From positions 1 through 6,187 of the forward strand of contig JAPLWW010000046.1 of NCBI GenBank assembly GCA_026396375.1: a DNA stretch of 6,187 nucleotides. The letters run 5' to 3'. Origin of the DNA: Microcaldota archaeon (GTDB taxonomy: Archaea > Micrarchaeota > Micrarchaeia > Anstonellales > J096). Shown one piece after another: positions 1 through 4,539 of this stretch. The first letter of the stretch is position 1. The number at the start of each line of letters is the position of its first letter. A program made the position numbers and the translations under genes. The notes under the pieces were generated by a model. The model ran no database searches and was not told the origin of the DNA. It was given only the letters and a program-made list of their open reading frames with translations.

Positions 1-742
1 ATGCCTTGCAGAACGCGAGACTTGCTACGGCATGGCCAAGCACGGACCTGCCATCGGCGTCCCTTGCATTCATTTCTGCCCCGCTTGCCATAAGCGCCGC
101 GGCGCACCAGGGGTCGGAAGCCCACATCATCGGCGTCCTGCCGCAGTTGTCGGCTGCATTTGCATCCGCGCCTTTTTCCAGAATCGCGGCAATGATGCTG
201 ACGCCATTGCAGTTCTTGATTGCATGGACCAGGGCAGTCTTGCCTGCCTTGTCCTTTATTTTGACGTCTGCATCGTATCTCAGTATCAGCCCGGCAACCT
301 CGTTGTTGGAATTTTCCAATGCCAGCATCAGCGGCGTTTTGCCCTCGATGTCGATTGCATTGATCTCAACGCTCTTGCACCTTTCGAGCATCGCCCCCAC
401 TACTCTGGCGTCGTTTTCAGACTCAGGCAACGCATGGTGGCATGCATATGCAAACATTGTCCACATGCCCTGGTTGATTGCGCCCGGAATGCCATCGAAT
501 ATCGCATTGGAATCGGCGCCGTCCGCAATGCATCTGGTTGCAGAATCCAGATTCCTTCCGGATATCGCCAGGCCGAACCTTGTATGGAGCGCAGTATCAG
601 TTGCGTTTTCCGCGATTTCAGCGGCGTCCTTGAATTTGCCGATGCCCGAAGGCGCCGTGCATGTTCCTGCTGTAGCTTTTTTAGTTTGGGTTGCCATTAT
701 AAACCACATATTAAGCGAGATTATAACAGTTTTAAAATCCAT
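1..742 (-). CDS. Ankyrin-repeat protein, probably exported or membrane-anchored (C-terminus cut by window edge)
   Basis: The minus frame is open from a stop at 830-832 to the left edge. From the ATG at 742 it gives 247 residues and continues outside. Ankyrin repeats are clear: the G-[KR]-T-[PA]-L type core occurs as GKTPLMLAL (about residue 134), GKTALVHAI (about 167), GRTPMMWAS (about 201) and a weaker GRSVLGHAV (about 232), each preceded by a D/N-rich turn (INAIDIE, VKIKDKA, ANAADNC, MNARDAD) and an xLLxxGAD-like helix. A degenerate repeat lies around residues 56-82. The N-terminus MDFK is followed by a hydrophobic stretch (VIISLNMWFIMA), suggesting a signal peptide or anchor, which is why 742 was chosen; ATGs at 775, 709 and 697 are in frame. 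The ATG at 775 overlaps the stop of the small upstream ORF (ATGGTAA), so coupled initiation there is possible. Ankyrin repeats bind proteins; the partner cannot be read from the sequence. The gene is visibly GC-richer than its neighbours. Confidence 0.85.
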   Translation of the reverse strand, partial: MDFKTVIISLNMWFIMATQTKKATAGTCTAPSGIGKFKDAAEIAENATDTALHTRFGLAISGRNLDSATRCIADGADSNAIFDGIPGAINQGMWTMFAYACHHALPESENDARVVGAMLERCKSVEINAIDIEGKTPLMLALENSNNEVAGLILRYDADVKIKDKAGKTALVHAIKNCNGVSIIAAILEKGADANAADNCGRTPMMWASDPWCAAALMASGAEMNARDADGRSVLGHAVASLAFCKA

Positions 743-768
743 CGCAGCCTGGGCGTCGCTGAACGACT

Positions 769-972
769 TTACCATGACAGCAGGCCCGCAAAGGTAATAG
801 GAGTATTCGGCAAAAGATGGCCCAGAATCTCAATCACCTTTTTGATATCCGCCCGCTCCTGGCTGAAGCCTGGAACCGGCTCCTTGGTGAACCTGAAATC
901 GCCCCTTATTGTGCCAGGTGGGATGACTAAGATAAAAAAAGAGTTTGCCAAGGCAACGGCAAATGAAATCAA
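769..972 (-). CDS. Possible small protein of 67 residues, unrecognised, between nre and the ankyrin gene
   Basis: An ORF fills the gap between nre and the ankyrin gene. It would start at a TTG only 4 bases after the nre stop, and its TAA overlaps a possible ATG of the ankyrin gene (ATGGTAA at 775-769). The product begins with a hydrophobic segment (ISFAVALANSFFILVIPP) followed by a mixed soluble part containing GFSQERADIKKVIEILGHLL, which looks helical. Codon choice (AGG for Arg, many G/C third positions in the second half) resembles the neighbours, and the tight spacing fits an operon. I do not recognise the family. Against it: there is no ATG, no ribosome binding site, and the opposite strand is also open. 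It could instead be the untranslated spacer of the operon, or a fragment of a decayed gene. Confidence 0.35.
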   Translation of the reverse strand: MISFAVALANSFFILVIPPGTIRGDFRFTKEPVPGFSQERADIKKVIEILGHLLPNTPITFAGLLSW

Positions 973-976
973 GTGA

Positions 977-2149
977 CTATTGGAAGCTGGCCAACGTCCT
1001 TTGCCTCAGTATCTTGCTTTTTGATACATACTGCTTTGGGTCTATTGTCAGCTTTGCCTTGAGATAAGTTAAAGCAGATTCAACATCCTCAAAAACCGTT
1101 GGCTTCTGGTTCATGGCGTTCTTGACATTCTCCCTAACCTGCCAAACACCAACTGGAATATTGAATCCCTCATGGACCTCCCTGATCACAACCACTGTTG
1201 CCTGCCTGTTCATGGATTTCAGGGCCTCGGTAACTGAAAACCTTGAGGCATAATACCCTCCTGCCTGGGAATCCGCATACCTTGTCCTTCCGAAATATCC
1301 CTCATGCTCCTCTGTTATGAAATATTTTTCCGGAGACGCGCCCCAGGTTGTCTTTGGGGCCCAGGCCTCGAAGTTCTCAAACTGCCATCCCCCAGGTATT
1401 AATAGGACATGGAAATCGTTGAAAAGGTACGAGCTTTCGAACAGCATCACCTTGTCAATAGTTTCAAAGGTCTTTATCCTCTCAATGTTGAACTTCCCCA
1501 AGGAATCGTCAACGGCGGTTATGCTCCACCTTGTCGGAACAATCTTCTTGTCCTCCCCCAAAACTCCGGCAGAAAATATTTTTGAAAGATAGTAGACGTC
1601 AAAGTCCCTGACATAAAGCTCAAGCAATCCAAGGTTGGCCTTTGCCTTCTCATTGAACAGGGAATAGACTTTCTTGGGAATGCTTGTTATGTTCTCAGCC
1701 TCGATTATCTTCTTCAGGGGAGCAGAAGGGCCCATGGGCTGTACCATGGGATTGAGCATTATCTTTATATCGGGCTTCTTTGAAAGCATCATCTCTATGT
1801 AATGCGGCTTTTCCGCCATTGCAAGGAACTGGACCTGCTCAATGTTGGTTGGCTTCTGCGAGGTTGAGAATTTCCTTCCGCCCACTTCGCTCACCCTGCT
1901 CCTGATTATTTCGGAATATCCCTTTCCGAACATCTTGTGGATCGGCTCATGGTTCTCCAATGCAACGGCAGGGCCGAAGCTCAGGCTGGGAAAATTGTAT
2001 GAGGAGACAAAGAAGTTCGCGCTTTTGCCGTAAATATCGTCGCTGATTAATTTTTTCAGCTCCTCCTTGTACAATTCAGTTTCGTTAAGCAGGAACGAGG
2101 AGCGCAGCCATTTCCTGTGCTCTTCCAGATTCATGTGAGGTTTTACCAT
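977..2149 (-). CDS. nreA: Nre-family archaeal DNA repair protein with C-terminal PIP box
   Basis: This is a 390-residue protein of the archaeal Nre family (formerly DUF650/DUF651). Family hallmarks, numbered from the ATG at 2149: a GKSANFFVSSYNFP...SFGPAV block near 41-61, VPTRWSITAVDD at about 204-215, IPGGWQFENFEAWAP at about 251-265 and YADSQAGGYYASR at about 291-303. The C-terminus is QRTLASFQ (383-390), a good match to the PCNA-interacting peptide QxxLxxF. In Haloferax volcanii NreA is known to act with UvrABC in repair of mitomycin C damage and to need its PIP motif, so a PCNA-dependent repair role is expected here. The protein contains no cysteine at all, so it cannot carry the N-terminal zinc finger described for some Nre paralogues. 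A TTG at 2155 directly after the PHP stop is an alternative start; the ATG leaves a 6-base gap, indicating co-transcription with the PHP gene. Length is within the family's usual range of about 400. Confidence 0.92.
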   Translation of the reverse strand: MVKPHMNLEEHRKWLRSSFLLNETELYKEELKKLISDDIYGKSANFFVSSYNFPSLSFGPAVALENHEPIHKMFGKGYSEIIRSRVSEVGGRKFSTSQKPTNIEQVQFLAMAEKPHYIEMMLSKKPDIKIMLNPMVQPMGPSAPLKKIIEAENITSIPKKVYSLFNEKAKANLGLLELYVRDFDVYYLSKIFSAGVLGEDKKIVPTRWSITAVDDSLGKFNIERIKTFETIDKVMLFESSYLFNDFHVLLIPGGWQFENFEAWAPKTTWGASPEKYFITEEHEGYFGRTRYADSQAGGYYASRFSVTEALKSMNRQATVVVIREVHEGFNIPVGVWQVRENVKNAMNQKPTVFEDVESALTYLKAKLTIDPKQYVSKSKILRQRTLASFQ

Positions 2150-2155
2150 GGCCAA

Positions 2156-2806
2156 TCATTTGAATGCCTTTCCAAGTGTCTTGGTTATCCGATTGTAAAG
2201 GTTCTCAACCTTGTTTATCCTTCTGCTCATCCTTGGCTTTCCCTTCTTCAGCGCCTCAAGAAGGTCCTTTGGAGTCTCTATTTCCATATCAGGAGCCTCG
2301 ACATAGGCGCATCCAAAGCCTCCGAGCCAATGGGAGTCGCTGCCTGCGCCCATAAGAAGATGGTGCCTTTTGGCAAACTCCATTGCCCTTGCGTCTGTCA
2401 TGCTGCTGGCCCTTCCGTTGATAACCTCTATGGCATCGCATTTTAGGAGAATATGGACATTTTGCGGCCCAAGGCCGCGCCTTGATATGGAAAAAGGATG
2501 AGGAACATAGGCAAGGGCTCCCTGCTCCCTTATCTCATCAAGGGTTTCCTGGGGGGCCATCCCTTTCCTGATCTCCTCATTGGGCATTATGGCTATAATT
2601 TCGCCTTCTGAGGTAAGGATCTCCTCGCCTATGATTGAAGGCCATTTGTATTTTTTTGATGCCGCCTTCATGTCCTTTTCCGCCTTGATGCTGTTATGGT
2701 CTGTTATTATCGGGATTATGCCAAGCTCCTTGCCTTTTTTCACAAGCTGGGCAGGAGTGGCTGTGCTGTCTGAATAAACAGTATGGTTGTGCATGTCTAT
2801 TTTCAT
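2156..2806 (-). CDS. PHP-domain metal-dependent phosphoesterase (TrpH-like)
   Basis: This is a 216-residue single-domain PHP protein. The metal-binding motifs appear in the usual order: HNH (H6, H8) followed by YSDS (D13), TDHNS (D36, H37), GEE (E61), the HP motif YVPHPF (H103) and GSDSH (D157, H159). VINGR at 128-132 matches the family's conserved E-x-x-N-x-R/G strand. PHP proteins of this size hydrolyse phosphomonoesters or phosphodiesters (such as 3',5'-nucleotide bisphosphates or DNA ends) using a two- or three-metal centre; the substrate cannot be told from sequence. The last 30 residues are strongly basic (KKGKPRMSRR onward), which could favour nucleic-acid binding. The ATG at 2806 lies about 29 bases downstream of a TATA box, consistent with a leaderless first gene of an operon. 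Nre follows after 6 bases, suggesting a shared DNA repair context. All metal ligands look intact. Confidence 0.92.
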   Translation of the reverse strand: MKIDMHNHTVYSDSTATPAQLVKKGKELGIIPIITDHNSIKAEKDMKAASKKYKWPSIIGEEILTSEGEIIAIMPNEEIRKGMAPQETLDEIREQGALAYVPHPFSISRRGLGPQNVHILLKCDAIEVINGRASSMTDARAMEFAKRHHLLMGAGSDSHWLGGFGCAYVEAPDMEIETPKDLLEALKKGKPRMSRRINKVENLYNRITKTLGKAFK

Positions 2807-2810
2807 AATG

Positions 2811-2816
2811 AAAAAA
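2811..2816 (-). terminator. Possible oligo-T terminator of S8e
   Basis: Six consecutive T on the minus strand, 26 bases after the S8e stop codon and just before the PHP start. Archaeal RNA polymerase often terminates at such runs without a hairpin. The run lies between the PHP TATA box and its ATG, so ending S8e transcripts here would be compatible with separate initiation of the PHP-nre operon. The run is short, so readthrough is likely. Confidence 0.3.
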
Positions 2817-2829
2817 GATTGGATGAAAG

Positions 2830-2840
2830 ATATTATAAAG
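2830..2840 (-). promoter_or_regulatory. TATA box of the PHP-nre operon
   Basis: The minus strand reads CTTTATAATAT, a good archaeal TATA element, starting 2 bases after the S8e stop codon. Its centre is about 29 bases before the PHP ATG at 2806. Transcription would therefore start at or within a few bases of the ATG, giving a leaderless mRNA. No Shine-Dalgarno sequence precedes that ATG, which fits. Confidence 0.6.
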
Positions 2841-2842
2841 GG

Positions 2843-3235
2843 TTATTCCTTGACAATTATGCCGCTCAGGGAGCCGTTCTGGCCCGGCCTGCTTGTTATC
2901 CTGACCTTGCCAACATCGGTTTGGACTATGGCCCCCTTTGTTATGATGTTCTGCCTTGTGTAATCTGGGTTGTTTCCCTTTATGACATTGGTTATCTTTG
3001 CCTTCTTTGTGGCATTGCCAATTGAAACATTGACAAACTGGGTTTTCCTTATCCTTGTCTTCTTGCTTCCGCCTATCTTCCTTGCAGACTTTTTCTCCTC
3101 CTTCTGGTGCAATTTGGTTTCAGTGAACGTGCCTCCGATCTGCGAAAGCCTTTTGTCGCTGAACTTCACCCTTTTTCCGCCTGTTCCCTTTGAAACCTGG
3201 CCCCTGAAATTTCCATGATATTGATCCATAATCAT
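2843..3235 (-). CDS. rps8e: Small ribosomal subunit protein eS8 (S8e)
   Basis: The product is a 130-residue archaeal/eukaryotic-type ribosomal protein S8e, a component of the small subunit that binds 16S rRNA. Recognisable family blocks are the basic N-terminal tract (GTGGKRVKFSDKR), the F-T-E-T segment, the basic GGSKKTRIRKTQFVNV strand, TKKAKITNVI, and the very typical C-terminal RQNIITKGAIVQTDVGKVRITSRPGQNG, here cited as adjoining parts RQNIITKGAIVQT and VGKVRITSRPGQNG. Length fits archaeal S8e (about 125-135). The frame stays open upstream to 3340, but those residues do not match the family, so the start is set at ATG 3235; ATG 3229 (MDQYHG) and GTG 3238 are alternatives. GAGGA at 3251-3255 could be a ribosome binding site, though it is 15 bases from ATG 3235 and may lie upstream of the transcription start if the nearer TATA box is used. 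S8e has no partner gene in this window. Confidence 0.95.
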   Translation of the reverse strand: MIMDQYHGNFRGQVSKGTGGKRVKFSDKRLSQIGGTFTETKLHQKEEKKSARKIGGSKKTRIRKTQFVNVSIGNATKKAKITNVIKGNNPDYTRQNIITKGAIVQTDVGKVRITSRPGQNGSLSGIIVKE

Positions 3236-3264
3236 CACTTTGTAGTACTTTCCTCTTTGGCAAC

Positions 3265-3275
3265 GTTTTAAAACA
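3265..3275 (-). promoter_or_regulatory. Proximal TATA-like element for S8e
   Basis: The minus strand carries TGTTTTAAAACG, centred about 34 bases before ATG 3235. With usual archaeal spacing, transcription would start near 3243, giving a leader of about 8 bases. Nearly the same sequence (TGTTTAAAAC) lies before the gene at 3717, suggesting that this organism uses it as a promoter form. Confidence 0.4.
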
Positions 3276-3313
3276 TTGATGGTTGGGAAATTCCTGAGTT
3301 TCAACACGGGAAT

Positions 3314-3330
3314 GAATTTAATATTTAAGG
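3314..3330 (-). promoter_or_regulatory. Distal TATA-like element for S8e
   Basis: The minus strand reads CCTTAAATATTAAATT, an AT-rich match to an archaeal TATA box with preceding C's. If used, transcription would start near 3298 and leave a leader of roughly 60 bases that includes the GAGGA at 3251-3255. It competes with the proximal element as the S8e promoter; sequence alone does not decide. Confidence 0.35.
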
Positions 3331-3349
3331 GGTCTGGCACCGAGGTCTA

Positions 3350-3362
3350 CTCATATTTATAA
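3350..3362 (+). promoter_or_regulatory. TATA box upstream of the structured RNA region
   Basis: The plus strand reads CTCATATTTATAA, a strong archaeal TATA element. Its centre is about 27 bases before 3384, where the structured GC-rich segment begins. No coding sequence starts downstream within normal distance, so it most likely drives a non-coding RNA. Confidence 0.5.
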
Positions 3363-3382
3363 AGAACCTTTTAGAAAAACCA

Positions 3383-3496
3383 ATAGTGCCTGCTACAAGG
3401 CTGAAAGTGCTGGTTGCAGGTTCGGGATACTCAAAAGAGCTACCGCCGGGCAGGCGGAAAGTAACGCTCGTGGAGTCGGCAACAGGCCGACGTTGA
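3383..3496 (+). pseudogene. Possible remnant of the tnpB C-terminus
   Basis: The plus frame ending at TGA 3494-3496 encodes about 37 residues finishing in GRRKVTLVESATGRR. A V-T-[LP]-V-E motif shortly before the end, followed by the AAGC-GAAGCCC sequence, is common in the variable C-terminal tails of IS1341-like TnpB proteins as I remember them. None of the RuvC motifs or the zinc finger of TnpB is encoded upstream: that DNA is the S8e promoter and gene on the other strand. If this reading is right, only the part of tnpB that doubles as guide RNA has survived. The match is short and made without a database search. Confidence 0.35.
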
Positions 3497-3535
3497 AGCG
3501 AGAAGCCCAGCGCTTTGGCGCTTGGGGAATGTCAC
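3384..3535 (+). ncRNA. Orphan omega-RNA-like structured RNA (IS200/IS605 right-end type)
   Basis: This GC-rich segment of about 150 bases folds into successive stems: CCTGC 3389-3393 with GCAGG 3416-3420; CCGCC 3443-3447 with GGCGG 3453-3457; GTCGGC 3475-3480 with GCCGAC 3486-3491, enclosed by CGCT 3465-3468 with AGCG 3497-3500; and a terminal hairpin CCCA-GCGC 3506-3513 with GCGC-(T)-TGGG 3518-3526 around a TTTG loop. The 3' end, AAGCGAGAAGCCC (3496-3508) plus hairpin plus GGGGAATGTCAC (3524-3535), resembles from memory the right end of IS1341-like IS200/IS605 elements, where AAGCAGGAAGCCC-hairpin-GGG-TGTCAC closes the tnpB-overlapping omega-RNA. In TnpB systems the guide follows this point. 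No tnpB or tnpA is present. Its size matches an omega-RNA scaffold, and the TATA box at 3350 could transcribe it. It does not contain the conserved cores of RNase P RNA or SRP RNA. A decayed, untranscribed relic is the main alternative. Confidence 0.55.
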
Positions 3536-3550
3536 ATACTTTCTGGAAAG

Positions 3551-3590
3551 GCGGCTGGCCCTTTGGGCCTTGCCCAATCCAGATTTGGAT
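3551..3590 (+). other. Two further hairpins downstream of the omega-RNA-like segment
   Basis: GGC-T-GGCCC (3553-3561) pairs with GGGCC-TT-GCC (3565-3574) around a TTT loop, and ATCCA (3577-3581) pairs with TGGAT (3586-3590) around GATT. They lie past the point where an IS605 right end would finish and before the T run at 3634. They may belong to one longer transcript or act as a boundary element. No coding potential is seen here. Confidence 0.4.
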
Positions 3591-3633
3591 AACAGATTAA
3601 CAGAAGTGTACTGCAGTAGTCAAAAATGGGATA

Positions 3634-3639
3634 TTTTTT
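3634..3639 (+). terminator. T6 run, possible terminator of the intergenic RNA
   Basis: Six T's on the plus strand follow the hairpin region. With the TATA box at 3350-3362 they would define a transcript of roughly 255 bases ending before the promoter of the next gene. Between 3591 and this run, and from 3640 to 3685, I see only AT-rich sequence with no further structure. Confidence 0.35.
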
Positions 3640-3685
3640 CACTAGCCAAAAATACCTTGATAAAAATCATGGAAAATGCCGTTAA

Positions 3686-3695
3686 TGTTTAAAAC
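3686..3695 (+). promoter_or_regulatory. TATA box of the 3717 gene and probably elp3
   Basis: TGTTTAAAAC is centred about 27 bases before the ATG at 3717, so transcription would start at or next to the start codon (leaderless). No Shine-Dalgarno sequence precedes that ATG, which agrees. The element nearly repeats the one before S8e. Confidence 0.5.
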
Positions 3696-3716
3696 CATGC
3701 GCAGCAAAACTCTTTC

Positions 3717-4526
3717 ATGAAAGGAGTTATCTTGGTTTTGGCGGTGGTCCTGTTGTTCTCATGCTCAATGGCAATAAGCATAATAAAGCCGATAAACGCG
3801 GAAATAAGGGACAATGAGGTTTATGACCTTGGAAAGATGGGCCCAGGGCAGGCGATGAGCATCTATATAGAAAGGACTGAGACAACAGGAGGGCTACTCG
3901 GAAAGGGGGGATACTATGATTTTGCCAATGCCTCAATGCTCCCCGAAGGATGGAAGGTAAACCCATCCCTGCTTTATGACAACCCTTTGCAGGTAGTGCT
4001 GATCTCAAGCGAGAACGCGACTGAGGGAAGATACACGATGCAGATAAATGTTGTTGATGAGAACAATGGGGATAAGCTTGGGACAAGGACTTTTGCAGTT
4101 GCAATCTACATAAACGAAAGCGTGCTTGGTTTTGAAAAGGTTTCAGGCACCAGTTTTGCAGGCGAAGGCCAGCCTTTGAGATACACGATGCTTCTGCAGA
4201 ACAAGGGAAACGCAGGTGACGTATTTGTCGTTGAGGCGAACAGTTTTAGGCAGAACAACTCAAGGGAGATTTATCTTGCCCCTGGATCTGAGGTGAGGAT
4301 CCCTTTTGAATTCTCGTACCTGAGCTCAGGGGACTACAATGTGACTTTCAAGGCATACTCGAAACTGAGCCCAAACAAGGTCAGGAAAGAGGTTACATAC
4401 CCGATAACAATAAGGAACAGCCTTGAGGCAGATCTCAAGTCCTTGGGAAACGGTGTCATACTGTTCCCTCTCTTTGAGCACGGCAGCTATGCCATTGCCC
4501 ATATACTTTCCTCGATTCTGGGATAG
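3717..4526 (+). CDS. Exported protein with two beta-rich domains, unknown function
   Basis: This 269-residue protein starts with a typical signal peptide: MKGV, a hydrophobic core (ILVLAVVLLFSCSMA), then polar sequence from about residue 24. Residues about 24-132 form a beta-rich segment (YDLGKMGPGQAMSIYIER ... YTMQINVVDEN). Residues about 135-232 look like a second Ig-like domain of the CARDB/NEW3 type found in archaeal surface proteins (GQPLRYTMLLQNKGNAGDVF, then LAPGSEVRIPFEF, then GDYNVTFKAYS). The last 30 residues are hydrophobic with few charges (GVILFPLF, AIAHILSSIL) and could associate with the membrane. There are five N-glycosylation sequons (N71, N100, N133, N180, N208), consistent with an outside location. 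I do not recognise a specific family; the domain types are inferred from pattern. The stop lies 13 bases before elp3, so the two are probably co-transcribed, but a functional link is not obvious. Confidence 0.85.
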   Translation: MKGVILVLAVVLLFSCSMAISIIKPINAEIRDNEVYDLGKMGPGQAMSIYIERTETTGGLLGKGGYYDFANASMLPEGWKVNPSLLYDNPLQVVLISSENATEGRYTMQINVVDENNGDKLGTRTFAVAIYINESVLGFEKVSGTSFAGEGQPLRYTMLLQNKGNAGDVFVVEANSFRQNNSREIYLAPGSEVRIPFEFSYLSSGDYNVTFKAYSKLSPNKVRKEVTYPITIRNSLEADLKSLGNGVILFPLFEHGSYAIAHILSSILG

Positions 4527-4539
4527 CGGCTGAGCCAAG

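Noticed and set aside
6..976. Two long overlapping plus-strand open frames over the left end
   Set aside because: Their translations resemble no protein and lie opposite the clear ankyrin repeats; the openness is a by-product of the GC-rich coding strand.
3236..3340. Upstream extension of S8e to an ATG at 3340
   Set aside because: The extra 35 residues do not match the S8e family and cover both TATA-like elements on that strand.
3384..3639. RNase P RNA or SRP RNA in the intergenic region
   Set aside because: GGAAAGT occurs at 3456-3462 but without the following CC or the other RNase P conserved cores, and the SRP helix 8 GGAA/AGCA arrangement is absent.
3697..3720. Seven-codon upstream ORF whose TGA overlaps the ATG of the 3717 gene
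   Set aside because: The TATA box at 3686-3695 predicts transcription starting near 3714, so this ORF would not be in the mRNA.
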